In this document: positions 34,339 to 43,422 of the stretch, one piece after another
Numbering within the stretch: position 1 is the first letter of the stretch
Layout: every line of letters starts with the position of its first letter
Origin: Arthrobacter sp. OAP107
Lineage (GTDB): Bacteria > Actinomycetota > Actinomycetes > Actinomycetales > Micrococcaceae
Assembly (NCBI RefSeq): GCF_040546765.1
Contig: NZ_JBEPOK010000001.1
Location: 3,348,001 to 3,412,000, forward strand
Length of the DNA: 64,000 nt
Direction of reading: 5' to 3'
The notes under the pieces: generated by a model
Told to the model about the DNA's origin: nothing
Databases searched by the model: none
What the model saw: the letters and a program-made list of their open reading frames with translations, nothing else
Position numbers and translations under genes: made by a program

Positions 34339-35571
34339 CTACTTCAGGAAATCGGGGACGTCCAGGTCGTCGGACCGGCTGCCGGTGAGGTCAGGCTCTA
34401 CCACCGACGGAAGGTCGACGTCGAAACCCGAGTCAGCGGGGACAGCGGCGGGGCGCTGCTGCCCCCAGCTGCCGAGGCCTGCGGCGCCGACGCCGGCGTG
34501 TACGGGCTGGACATGTACCTGCTGGCTGCCTGCGGACGGCTGGCTCTGCGGGGCGGCCGCCGGCACGGCGGGACGCTGCGGTGCCGCCTGCGGCTGCGAC
34601 TGGTCCATGGACGGCGAGGTGGCCTTGACGTCGTCGAAGCCGGCCGCGATGACCGTGACGCGGGCTTCATCGCCTAGGGCGTCGTCGATGACCGCACCGA
34701 AGATGATGTTGGCCTCGGGGTGGGCGACCTCCTGCACCAGGCGCGCAGCTTCGTTGATCTCGAACAGGCCGAGGTCGGAGCCGCCCTGGATGGACAGCAG
34801 GACACCGTGGGCGCCGTCGATGCTGGCTTCCAGCAGCGGGGAGGCGATGGCGAGCTCGGCTGCCTTGACCGCGCGATCCTCGCCGCGCGCGGAGCCGATG
34901 CCCATCAGGGCCGAACCTGCGCCCTGCATGACGGATTTCACGTCGGCGAAGTCGAGGTTGATCAGGCCCGGCGTGGTGATGAGGTCCGTGATGCCCTGGA
35001 CACCGGACAGCAGGACCTGGTCAGCGGAGCGGAAGGCGTCCAGGACGGAGACGTTCCGGTCGCTGATCGACAGCAGGCGGTCGTTGGGGATCACGATCAG
35101 GGTGTCCACCTCGTCGCGGAGGGCGTCGATGCCCGCCTCGGCAGAGCCTGCGCGGCGCCGTCCCTCGAAGGTGAAGGGACGCGTGACAACGCCGATGGTC
35201 AGGGCACCAAGGGAGCGCGCAATGCGGGCAACGACCGGGGCGCCACCGGTTCCGGTGCCACCGCCTTCACCTGCGGTCACGAAGACCATGTCGGCACCGC
35301 GAAGGACTTCCTCAATCTCGTCGGCGTGGTCCTCGGCAGCCTGCTTGCCGACCTCCGGGTTCGCCCCGGCACCAAGCCCGCGCGTCAGCTCGCGCCCGAC
35401 GTCGAGTTTTACGTCGGCATCACTCATCAGCAGCGCCTGGGCGTCGGTGTTAATAGCTATGAATTCGACACCGCGGAGACCCACCTCGATCATGCGGTTG
35501 ACTGCGTTCACGCCACCGCCGCCGATGCCGACGACCTTGATGACGGCCAAGTAATTCTGCGGAGCTGCCAC
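34339..35571 (-). CDS. ftsZ: Cell division GTPase FtsZ
   Basis: Predicted 410-aa FtsZ, the tubulin-like GTPase of the division ring. The GTP-binding signature GGGTGTGGAP is intact (about residues 104-113), along with an N-terminal GIGGGGVNAVNRM and the T7 loop NLDFADVKSVM. A Gln/Pro/Ala-rich linker leads to the C-terminal DLDVPDFLK, the SepF-binding peptide. The GTG start has an AAGGGA upstream. It is separated from ftsQ by a 189-bp spacer holding a likely promoter. Confidence 0.96.
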   Translation of the reverse strand: MAAPQNYLAVIKVVGIGGGGVNAVNRMIEVGLRGVEFIAINTDAQALLMSDADVKLDVGRELTRGLGAGANPEVGKQAAEDHADEIEEVLRGADMVFVTAGEGGGTGTGGAPVVARIARSLGALTIGVVTRPFTFEGRRRAGSAEAGIDALRDEVDTLIVIPNDRLLSISDRNVSVLDAFRSADQVLLSGVQGITDLITTPGLINLDFADVKSVMQGAGSALMGIGSARGEDRAVKAAELAIASPLLEASIDGAHGVLLSIQGGSDLGLFEINEAARLVQEVAHPEANIIFGAVIDDALGDEARVTVIAAGFDDVKATSPSMDQSQPQAAPQRPAVPAAAPQSQPSAGSQQVHVQPVHAGVGAAGLGSWGQQRPAAVPADSGFDVDLPSVVEPDLTGSRSDDLDVPDFLK

Positions 35572-35638
35572 GTTACGTGTCCCTTGTTAGTGTCCTATTG
35601 CGAAAACTGATGGAGTCGAGCTTGAAGCCCTGAACCTT

Positions 35639-35670
35639 AACCTTCCAGTTGAAGGTTATAGTTATGTCAA
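35639..35670 (-). promoter_or_regulatory. Likely ftsZ promoter/operator region
   Basis: A 7-bp palindrome (AACCTTC-cagtt-GAAGGTT, 35639-35657) lies next to minus-strand TTGACA (35670-35665) and TATAAC (35660-35655). The element spacing is not ideal for a single promoter, so which hexamers are used is uncertain. Confidence 0.4.
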
Positions 35671-35760
35671 GTAACTCACCTCTGCGACGCTATTTCCTCT
35701 GCTGGCTACATTCAATAACCGCCACCGCGTGTCGTCCTAATCCCCGTGAAATACAGCGGC

Positions 35761-36912
35761 TCACCGCGTCACCGGATGACGCGGCACGCTTACGTCGTAG
35801 GTATTGACAGGATTCGCGGGATCGGCTGGCATCTTGAGCAGCGCTTCCAGCACCCGTGCCTTGAGCTCCTTCTCCCCCGCGTTGCCCCAGACCACGGTCT
35901 GGCCGTCCAACAGCTTCAGTTCCACCGCGTCCACGGACTTGGCCGAGGCGTTGGAGAGCTTGGCGAGCACATTGGCCGGCAGCGCGCCGAGGACCTCGGC
36001 CGTGGCCTGGAACAGGTCCTTGCCGATGGTGCCTGCGCCGCCGTCAATCAGCGGCAGCTTCACGGACGTGGGGTCGGCGGTGGTGCCGAGCTTCACGCCG
36101 TCGACGTCCACGAGCATGTAGTCGTTGCCCCGCTTGACGAGGGCAACGGGGACGCGTTCCTGGACGTGCACCACCAGGACGGACGGAGGGTGGGCCTGGG
36201 TGGTGACCGATTTGATCTGCACCAGCGGCTTCAGCAGGGACTCGACCTCGGAGCCGCTGACCTGCGGCAGCGGCGTGCCCAGCAGCGGCTTGAGCGCCGC
36301 CTGCACCTGGGCCGGTTTGAGGAGCTTCGTGCCGGTGACGCTGACGCTTTGCACAGCGAGCACCGGGGAATAGACGGCAGCGGCGATGAGCCCCGCCACG
36401 AGGACGGCCGTGACACACGCCGCCACGACGATGTTGCGCCTGATCCGCCGGCCGCGGGGTTCGGGAAAGGCCAGCACATTGTCCGGCGATGATCTGTCCG
36501 GCGATGATTTGTCCGGGCCTGATTTGCCCGGGCCCGTGTTTTCCGCCCCGGCGGCACCGGTCGCCGTAGTGCCCGGGTTCTTGGCTTCCTGGCGCTTCAG
36601 CCGGGCCCAAGGCGCTTTGGCCGGCTTGTCCTGCCCCCTGGCCGTTCGTGTCGTGGCGCTGGGTGCTGCGTCCTTCGGTGTCCTGGCCTTCGGTGTCTTG
36701 GCCTTGGGTGTCCTGTCCTTCGGCGTGCTGCCGTGCTTCTCCTGGGCAGCGCTCTCCGGGACACCCTTCGAGGCGGTGATCACTTCCGGATTGCGGCCGT
36801 CGGAGCCTGACCCTGCGCCGGAGCCCCGGGCAGCACCAGCGTCCGGGCCGGCACCGGAATCCCGGGCAGCGGGCCTTGCCGGGCGGTAGGTGGGTCGCCG
36901 GGTGCTAGCCAC
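35761..36912 (-). CDS. ftsQ: Cell division protein FtsQ/DivIB
   Basis: Predicted 383-aa bitopic division protein. The unusually long cytoplasmic N-terminus (about 155 residues) is rich in Lys, Pro, Ser and Thr and carries two 15-bp tandem-repeat tracts. One membrane helix (about 157-180) is followed by the POTRA domain (VQSVSVTGTKLLKPAQVQ) and the FtsQ C-terminal domain. The GTG start overlaps the end of murC by 8 nt, so coupling is likely. Confidence 0.92.
   Translation of the reverse strand: MASTRRPTYRPARPAARDSGAGPDAGAARGSGAGSGSDGRNPEVITASKGVPESAAQEKHGSTPKDRTPKAKTPKARTPKDAAPSATTRTARGQDKPAKAPWARLKRQEAKNPGTTATGAAGAENTGPGKSGPDKSSPDRSSPDNVLAFPEPRGRRIRRNIVVAACVTAVLVAGLIAAAVYSPVLAVQSVSVTGTKLLKPAQVQAALKPLLGTPLPQVSGSEVESLLKPLVQIKSVTTQAHPPSVLVVHVQERVPVALVKRGNDYMLVDVDGVKLGTTADPTSVKLPLIDGGAGTIGKDLFQATAEVLGALPANVLAKLSNASAKSVDAVELKLLDGQTVVWGNAGEKELKARVLEALLKMPADPANPVNTYDVSVPRHPVTR
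36479..36538. repeat. 15-bp repeat tract in ftsQ (SSPD type)
   Basis: Four 15-bp units of the form ttgtccggcgatgat with substitutions, encoding SSPD-like repeats on the minus strand. Confidence 0.8.
36671..36730. repeat. 15-bp repeat tract in ftsQ (TPKAR type)
   Basis: Four diverged 15-bp units of the form gccttcggtgtcttg, encoding KTPKA-like repeats on the minus strand. Confidence 0.75.
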
Positions 36913-38284
36913 CGAGGGACTCCACGATCAGCGGCCCGTAAGCGGTGACGTCCCCGGCGCCGGCGGTAAGGATGATGTCCCCCGGCTGGGCGGCGGCGGC
37001 CAGGGCAGCCACGGCCTCGTCGCCGGCTCCGACCAGGCGCCCGCCAGAACCGAGGTGCTCGGTGATGAGCGTGCTGGTGACGCCCGGGATGGGATCCTCG
37101 CGGGCGGGGTAGATGTCGAGCACCAAGGCAGTGTCCGCGGCGTTGAGCGCATCGGCGAACTCTGCGGCAAACTCCCGGGTCCGGGAGAATAGGTGCGGCT
37201 GGAAAAGGACGTGCACCTTGTGGTCGCCGGCCACGGACCGGGCGGCCGCCAGGGCGGCCCGCACCTCCGTGGGGTGGTGGGCGTAGTCGTCGTAGACCCG
37301 CACGCCACGGCCCTCCCCCTTGTATTCGAACCGCCGGGACGCACCCGAGAACCCCGCCAGGGCGGAGGCCGCGGCCCTGGCGTCCACGCCGAGTTCCAGC
37401 GCCACCGCCATCGCGGCGGCAGCGTTCAGCGCATTGTGCCGTCCCGGGACCTGCAGTGCCAGCGGGAACCGGCCGCCCGCCGTCGTGATGGCCACCCTGC
37501 CGGGTCCGCCGTCGTCGAGCCGGAGGTCGGCAGCCTCGGAGGTGCCGTACAGGACAACGCGGGCGTTGCCCCGCTCACGGGTGCGCAGCGCCAGCGCGTG
37601 CGCCCCGGCGTCGTCAGCGCAGGCCACCAGCACGCCGTCCGCGGGCAGCAGTGCCGTGAACCGGTCGAATGATTCGTACACGGCTTCGGCAGTGCCGTAG
37701 TGATCGAGGTGGTCCGGTTCCACGTTGGTGACGACGGCGATCTGCGGCCGGTAGTTCAGGAAAGAACCATCGGATTCATCCGCCTCGGCAACGAACACCT
37801 GTGAGCTGCCGTTGGCCGCGTTCACGCCAAGCGCCGGAACATTGGCCCCGATCGCGAAGGACGGGTCCAGGCCCGCGCCCTGCAGCAGCACGGTGATCAT
37901 GGAGGTCGTGGTGGACTTCCCGTGGGTTCCTGCCACGGTCACCACCAGGTCCTCGCCCATGGTGGCGGCAAGGGCTTCGGAACGGTGCAGCACCGGCAGG
38001 CCGGCGGCACGTGCGGCCTTTAGTTCCGGATTGTCCTTGCGGATGGCCGATCCTGCCACGACGGTCTGGGCGTCACCGAGGTTGCCGGCCTCGTAGCCCA
38101 CGCAGATCCGGGCGCCGGCCGCGGCGAGCTCCGCCATGACCGGGAGGTCCTTGGCATCCGTTCCGCTGACGGGGATCCCGCGCGCCACCATGATCCTGGC
38201 GACGGCGGACATGCCCACGCCGCCGATTCCGATGAAGTGCACGCGGCCCAGTGCTTGCTGGCTGGGTGCTGCGTTGGTGGTCAT
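36905..38284 (-). CDS. murC: UDP-N-acetylmuramate--L-alanine ligase
   Basis: Predicted 459-aa MurC, which adds L-Ala to UDP-MurNAc in the cytoplasm. N-terminal nucleotide-sugar domain HFIGIGGVGMSAVA, ATP loop GTHGKSTTTSMI, and C-terminal RRFEYKGEGRGVRVYDDYAHHPTE are all present. I chose the ATG at 38284, which overlaps the murG stop (ATGA). It overlaps the ftsQ start at its 3' end. Confidence 0.96.
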   Translation of the reverse strand: MTTNAAPSQQALGRVHFIGIGGVGMSAVARIMVARGIPVSGTDAKDLPVMAELAAAGARICVGYEAGNLGDAQTVVAGSAIRKDNPELKAARAAGLPVLHRSEALAATMGEDLVVTVAGTHGKSTTTSMITVLLQGAGLDPSFAIGANVPALGVNAANGSSQVFVAEADESDGSFLNYRPQIAVVTNVEPDHLDHYGTAEAVYESFDRFTALLPADGVLVACADDAGAHALALRTRERGNARVVLYGTSEAADLRLDDGGPGRVAITTAGGRFPLALQVPGRHNALNAAAAMAVALELGVDARAAASALAGFSGASRRFEYKGEGRGVRVYDDYAHHPTEVRAALAAARSVAGDHKVHVLFQPHLFSRTREFAAEFADALNAADTALVLDIYPAREDPIPGVTSTLITEHLGSGGRLVGAGDEAVAALAAAAQPGDIILTAGAGDVTAYGPLIVESLGG

Positions 38285-39381
38285 TTGGATACCGCTTCCA
38301 GTACGAGGTCTGCCATGAGCCGGTCGGCATTTCGGATGCCAAGGTTCTCCGCGTTCGCCGCCATCGTGTCCAGGCGCGCACGGTCGGTCAGCAGCGGGAT
38401 GAGGCTGGTGCGGACCCACTCGGGGGTGAAGTCCCGGTCCGCCACCAGCAGGGCACCGCCCGCATCCACCAGTCCGCGCGCATTCAGCGCCTGCTCGCCG
38501 TTGCCAATCGGCAACGGCACGAACACCGCGGGAACACCGACGGCGGCCACCTCGCTCACGGTGGCCGCGCCGGAACGGGCGAGCAGCAGGTCAGCCGCGG
38601 CGTAGACGGTCTCCATGCCGTCCACGTACTCGAGCTGACGGTAGCCGTCGGCGGTGAGCACATTGCCGTCCGGGTCCTCCACGGACTTCCCGCGGCCGGT
38701 GATGTGGATGGTCTGGACGCCCGCCCGGGACAGCGCCTCGAGCGAAGCAGCCACGGTGCGGTTGATGCTTTGCGCCCCGGACGAGCCGCCGGTGACGATG
38801 AGCACCGGCTTTTCAGGCTGCAGGTCCAACTTGCGCAGCGCGGCGTTCCGCGCCGTCGCCCTGACCATGGCCGAGACTTCGCGGCGCATGGGCATGCCCA
38901 CGTGGCGGGCGTTGCGCAGCGGGGTGCCGGCGAAGGCCACGGCCACGTGCCGGCTCAGCCGCGCCCCGACCCGGTTGGCCAGGCCCGGCCGGGTGTTGGC
39001 TTCGTGGATCACGATGGGGATTTTCCGGCGCCACGCTGCGAGGTACATGGGCGTGCAGACGTAGCCGCCCACGCCCACGAGGACGTCCGCACCGGCTTCG
39101 TCAAGGATGCGTCCGGCCTGCCGCACAGCGCCGGCGAGGCGGCCGGGAAGGCGAAGCAGGTCTGCGGAGGGCTTGCGCGGGAACGGGACCCGGTCGATGG
39201 TGGCCAGTTCCAGCCCGGCGGCCGGGACCAGTCTGGTCTCCATGCCGGTGGCTGTTCCGACGGCGAGCAGCCGGGCGTCGGGACGGGCATCGCGGATGGC
39301 CGCGGCGATGGCCAGCAGCGGGTTGATATGGCCTGCTGTTCCGCCGCCGGCGAGGACCACGGACAATGACTCGGTTTTCAT
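38281..39381 (-). CDS. murG: UDP-GlcNAc:lipid I N-acetylglucosaminyltransferase
   Basis: Predicted 366-aa MurG, the peripheral membrane enzyme that makes lipid II. Glycine-rich loops GGGTAGHINPLLAIA and VTGGSSGAQSINR and the HITGRGKSV/RSGAATVSEVAAVG substrate region are visible. I chose the ATG at 39381 as the family N-terminus; an in-frame GTG at 39435 would overlap ftsW by 43 bp and lacks a ribosome site. It overlaps murC by 4 nt. Confidence 0.95.
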   Translation of the reverse strand: MKTESLSVVLAGGGTAGHINPLLAIAAAIRDARPDARLLAVGTATGMETRLVPAAGLELATIDRVPFPRKPSADLLRLPGRLAGAVRQAGRILDEAGADVLVGVGGYVCTPMYLAAWRRKIPIVIHEANTRPGLANRVGARLSRHVAVAFAGTPLRNARHVGMPMRREVSAMVRATARNAALRKLDLQPEKPVLIVTGGSSGAQSINRTVAASLEALSRAGVQTIHITGRGKSVEDPDGNVLTADGYRQLEYVDGMETVYAAADLLLARSGAATVSEVAAVGVPAVFVPLPIGNGEQALNARGLVDAGGALLVADRDFTPEWVRTSLIPLLTDRARLDTMAANAENLGIRNADRLMADLVLEAVSK

Positions 39382-39392
39382 CAGGTGCTGGT

Positions 39393-40724
39393 TTACGCTT
39401 TCGTACGGGATTTCTTGCGCCCGGGCAGCCGCCACGGGCCGAGCAGTTTACGGGGCCGGATGTTGGGCGCCATCTGTTCTCGGGCCAGTGACAACACTAC
39501 GCCGATCGCGCAGAGCGACATCAGCAGCGCCGAGCCGCCGTAGGAGATGAACGGCAGGGGAACGCCGATCACCGGCATCAGGCCGGTGACCACGGCCATG
39601 TTGACCGTTCCCTGGCCCAGCAGCCACACCATGATGGTTCCGGCAAGGACCCGGTGGAACAGGTCCTCCTGCGCCACCACCACGCGGTAGATGGCGGCGC
39701 CCAGGATGGCGAACAGGACCAGGACGACGACGGTCCCCACCAGTCCGAGTTCCTCACCGATGATGGCGAAGATGAAGTCGTTGTGGGCTTCCGGGATCCA
39801 GCTGTACTTTTGCCGGCTCTGCCCGAGCCCGACGCCGAACCAGCCGCCCGATGCCAGCCCGTAAAGGCCGTTGGTGGACTGGTAGTTGGCATCGATGCCG
39901 TCGCCGCAGCTCTGCCCGGTCCACCAGGACGTGATGCGGCAGACCCGGTTGGAACTGGTCATGGCCATGAACGCGATGACGGCTCCCAGGCCCACGGCCG
40001 CGAACCCGAACAGGTAAAGGCGCACCCCGGCAAAGAACAGGGCCGCGGCCGTGATGAGCATGATGAGCATGCCGGTGCCGAGGTCGTTTCCGATCAGGAC
40101 GAGTCCGATGATCCCGCCGGCTATGGGCACCACGGGGACCACGGCGTGTCCCCACTGGTGCAGCAGTGACGCCTTCTTGGCCAGCACGGTGGCCATCCAC
40201 AGGGCCAGCGCCAGCTTGGCCGCCTCGGAGGGCTGCAGGGTGAAGAACCCGCCTATGTCGATCCAGTTCTTGTTGCCGTTGACGCTGGTGCCGATGACCA
40301 GCACCAGCCCCAGCAGGGCATAGGCAATGATGATGCCCGGCCAGGCGAGCCTTTTCAGCCACACGACGTTGATCCGGGACAGCATGAACATGCCGAAGGT
40401 GCCGATTCCGGCGAACAGTCCCTGTTTGAGAGCGGCGGTATAGGGCGACTCGCCCGCGGCAATGGCCTCCACGCTCGATGCAGACAGCACCATCATGATG
40501 CCGATGGCGGTCAGGGCCAGCGTGGTGCCGAGGATGAGGTAGTAGGTGGAGCCGTTGCGCGACTTTCCGTTTCCCTCGAGGGCCGACCAGAAGCGCCGGT
40601 ACCACCGGAGCAGCCGGCCGCCGGCAGGAATCCTGGCGGCGGGAGTCTTGGATGCAGCACCCGGTTTAGGGTTCTCCCCCGCCCGCTGCCGGGCGGCCGC
40701 GGGACGTGTGGGTGTGCTGACCAT
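39393..40724 (-). CDS. ftsW: Lipid II polymerase/flippase-family protein FtsW
   Basis: Predicted 443-aa SEDS-family division protein with about 10 membrane segments. SEDS signatures include the VNGNKNWIDIGGFFTLQPSE block and the C-terminal PLPFISYGGSALLMSLCAIG. In division it works as a peptidoglycan glycosyltransferase with FtsI, encoded four genes upstream. The ATG is preceded by AAGGAG, and the gene starts 2 bp after murD. Confidence 0.95.
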   Translation of the reverse strand: MVSTPTRPAAARQRAGENPKPGAASKTPAARIPAGGRLLRWYRRFWSALEGNGKSRNGSTYYLILGTTLALTAIGIMMVLSASSVEAIAAGESPYTAALKQGLFAGIGTFGMFMLSRINVVWLKRLAWPGIIIAYALLGLVLVIGTSVNGNKNWIDIGGFFTLQPSEAAKLALALWMATVLAKKASLLHQWGHAVVPVVPIAGGIIGLVLIGNDLGTGMLIMLITAAALFFAGVRLYLFGFAAVGLGAVIAFMAMTSSNRVCRITSWWTGQSCGDGIDANYQSTNGLYGLASGGWFGVGLGQSRQKYSWIPEAHNDFIFAIIGEELGLVGTVVVLVLFAILGAAIYRVVVAQEDLFHRVLAGTIMVWLLGQGTVNMAVVTGLMPVIGVPLPFISYGGSALLMSLCAIGVVLSLAREQMAPNIRPRKLLGPWRLPGRKKSRTKA

Positions 40725-40726
40725 AC

Positions 40727-42316
40727 TTACTCCTTGCCGGTCCGGGCCTCCCCTTCCACGAGCTCGCGGACCGCTGCAATGAAGGCGTCGCCACGGTGAG
40801 CATAGGAAGAGAACTGATCCATGGATGCAGCAGCCGGGGCCATCAGCACAGTGTCACCCGAGGCGGCGAGCTGTGCCGCCGATGTAACGGCCCGGGCCAT
40901 CACTGCCTCCCCGGTTTCGGCTGAATCCGGTGCGGCGTCATGTCCGGTTCCGGCTAACTGCACAATTTCAGTGTGGCCTGCCGCCTGCCTGATGACGGGG
41001 ACATCCGGCGCGTGTCGCTGCAGGGACTCTTCCAGTGATGCAGTGTCTTTGCCGATGAGCACCACGGCTTTGAGGCGGCGCGCATGGTCGCGGACCAGGT
41101 CGTCGTAGCTGACACCCTTGGACAGGCCGCCGGCGATCCACACCACCGGATCAAAGGCCGCCAGGGAGGCGGAAGCGGCGTGCGGGTTGGTGGCTTTGGA
41201 GTCGTTGATCCAGAGAACGCCGTTTTGATTGGCGACCGGCTGGATGCGGTGGCTTCCGGGGATGTAGGCCCGCAGTCCTTCGCGCACGTGCTCCGGGCTG
41301 ACGCCGTAGGCACGAACCAGGCCCGCGGCGGCCAGGGCGTTGGCCACCATGTGGCGGGGCGCCACGGGGCCGAGGTCGGACATGGACGCCAGTTCGACGG
41401 CGCTGTCCTTCCGTTCGGGGATGAAGGCGCGGTCCACGAGCAGGCCCTCCACCACGCCGAGCATGCTGATGGCCGGAGTGAGGGTGGTGAAAGCCACGGC
41501 GCGGCAGCCCTCCACCACGTCCGCGTCCTCCACCATGCGCTCGGTTTCGATCTGCTCATCGTTGTAGATGCAGGCCTTCTGCGTGTTTTCGTAGATTTTG
41601 GCCTTGTCGGCGAGGTAGGACTCGTAGGAGCCGTGCCAGTCCACGTGGTCCTCGGCGACGTTGAGGCACACGCTGGCGACGGCCGAGATGGAGTCTGACC
41701 AGTGCAGCTGGAAGCTGGAGAGCTCCACGGCGAAGACGTCATACTCCACAGGATCACGGAGGGCATCAAGGATGGGCGTACCGACGTTGCCGACGGCGAT
41801 GGCCTTCAGCCCGGCGGCCCGCAGCATGGATTCGGTCAGGCCGACCGTCGTCGTCTTGCCGTTCGTGCCGGTGATGGTGAGCCAGTCGGCCGTTTTGCGG
41901 CCCTCGCGGACACGGAGCCGCCAGGCGAGTTCGACGTCGCCCCAGACCGGGATGTGGGCGCGGGCGGCAGCCGCCAGCAGGGCCTGGTCGGGACGCCAGC
42001 CGGGTGAGGTGACCACGAGGTCGGGCTTCACGCCGTCGATCTTGGGCAGCGTGCGGACGGCATCCTCCCCGAGGAGGACATCGGCGGCGCCCACGATCCG
42101 CAGCGTGTCCGCCTTGGCCTGGGCCGTTTCTGTGGTGGCGCCGTCGACCACCACCACGCGGGCGCCGAGTTCGATCAGCGTGTCCGCGGCTGCGAAGCCG
42201 GAGACACCGATCCCGGTGACCACGACGCGCAGCCCTGCCCAGTCGGCGTCCCAGCTGACCAGGTCTTTGAGCCTGGCCGGGCCGGTTGCATGGTTCTGCA
42301 ATGCGGAGCCGTTCAC
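40727..42316 (-). CDS. murD: UDP-N-acetylmuramoyl-L-alanine--D-glutamate ligase
   Basis: Predicted 529-aa MurD, adding D-Glu. N-terminal VVVTGIGVSGFAAADTL, ATP loop TGTNGKTTTVGLTES, and DSKATNPHAA are present; it is longer than the E. coli enzyme, mainly through an insert in the middle domain and a longer C-terminus. The GTG at 42316 overlaps the mraY stop as GTGA and gives the family N-terminus. Confidence 0.95.
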   Translation of the reverse strand: MNGSALQNHATGPARLKDLVSWDADWAGLRVVVTGIGVSGFAAADTLIELGARVVVVDGATTETAQAKADTLRIVGAADVLLGEDAVRTLPKIDGVKPDLVVTSPGWRPDQALLAAAARAHIPVWGDVELAWRLRVREGRKTADWLTITGTNGKTTTVGLTESMLRAAGLKAIAVGNVGTPILDALRDPVEYDVFAVELSSFQLHWSDSISAVASVCLNVAEDHVDWHGSYESYLADKAKIYENTQKACIYNDEQIETERMVEDADVVEGCRAVAFTTLTPAISMLGVVEGLLVDRAFIPERKDSAVELASMSDLGPVAPRHMVANALAAAGLVRAYGVSPEHVREGLRAYIPGSHRIQPVANQNGVLWINDSKATNPHAASASLAAFDPVVWIAGGLSKGVSYDDLVRDHARRLKAVVLIGKDTASLEESLQRHAPDVPVIRQAAGHTEIVQLAGTGHDAAPDSAETGEAVMARAVTSAAQLAASGDTVLMAPAAASMDQFSSYAHRGDAFIAAVRELVEGEARTGKE

Positions 42317-43422
42317 AGCAGGACCACCCATTCTGCGTAGAAGATGCCAAGACCCGCGGCCACGAACAGGCCGGCGAGGATCCAGAACCGGACAACCACG
42401 GTGACTTCCGCCCAGCCCTTGAGTTCGAAGTGGTGCTGCAGCGGCGCCATCTTGAAGAAGCGCTTGCCCTTCGTCACCTTGAAGTAGCCCACCTGGATGA
42501 TGACGGAGAGCGTGATGAGGACGAACAGGCCGCCGATGAAGGCGAGCAGCAGTTCGGTGCGGGAGAGGATGGCGAACCCTGCGATGGCGCCGCCGATAGC
42601 GAGGGAGCCGGTGTCGCCCATGAAGATCTTGGCCGGTGAGGTGTTCCACCACAGGAAGCCCACCAGCGCGGCGCTCATGATCGCGGCGAGGAGCGCCAGG
42701 TCCAGGGGATCCCGGACCTGGTAACAGCCGCTGCCGGCCTGACGGGGCGAGCCGCAGGCCTGGTTGCTCTGCCAGATGCCCATGAGCGTGTACGCACCAA
42801 AGACCATGATGGCCGCGCCGGCGGCCAGCCCGTCCAGGCCGTCGGTGAGATTGACGCCGTTGGTGGCCGCGGTGACGATCAGGTTTGACCACACCACAAA
42901 GAGAATCGCGCCGAGCACCGTGCCGCCGAACGCGAGGTCCAGCCAGGGGATATCGCGGACCAGCGAGATCTTGGTGGAGGCCGGGGTGAGGCCGTCAGGG
43001 TCCGGGAAGTAGAGCGCCATCACGGCGAAGATGATGCCCACCGCCGCCTGGAGGATCAGTTTGGCCTTGGCGTTCAGGCCAAGGCTGCGCTGCCGGGAAA
43101 TCTTGATGAAGTCGTCGAGGAAGCCCACCAGGCCCATGCCCACCATCAGGAACAGCAGCAGAAGCGCGGAGGCCGACGGACCGGGCGACCGGGGGTTCAT
43201 CAGCCACATGATCAGGTGCGTCAGTCCGTAGCTGAGCAGGACGGCGCCCACCACCACGGTGCCGCCCATGGTGGGCGTGCCGCGCTTGGTGTGGTGCGAG
43301 GTCGGTCCGTCATCGCGGATGAATTGGCCATAGCTCTTGTGGACCAGCAGGCGGATGAAGAGCGGGGTGCCCACCAGTGCCAGCAGCAGGGCCAGGCCAG
43401 CGCCGATCAGAAGTGCAATCAC
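42313..43422 (-). CDS. mraY: Phospho-N-acetylmuramoyl-pentapeptide transferase
   Basis: Predicted 369-aa MraY, an integral membrane enzyme that loads UDP-MurNAc-pentapeptide onto undecaprenyl phosphate (lipid I). About 10 membrane segments, the GTPTMGG motif, catalytic region NLTDGLDGLAAG and FMGDTGSLAIGG are intact. It overlaps murF and murD by 4 nt on each side. Confidence 0.96.
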   Translation of the reverse strand: MIALLIGAGLALLLALVGTPLFIRLLVHKSYGQFIRDDGPTSHHTKRGTPTMGGTVVVGAVLLSYGLTHLIMWLMNPRSPGPSASALLLLFLMVGMGLVGFLDDFIKISRQRSLGLNAKAKLILQAAVGIIFAVMALYFPDPDGLTPASTKISLVRDIPWLDLAFGGTVLGAILFVVWSNLIVTAATNGVNLTDGLDGLAAGAAIMVFGAYTLMGIWQSNQACGSPRQAGSGCYQVRDPLDLALLAAIMSAALVGFLWWNTSPAKIFMGDTGSLAIGGAIAGFAILSRTELLLAFIGGLFVLITLSVIIQVGYFKVTKGKRFFKMAPLQHHFELKGWAEVTVVVRFWILAGLFVAAGLGIFYAEWVVLL

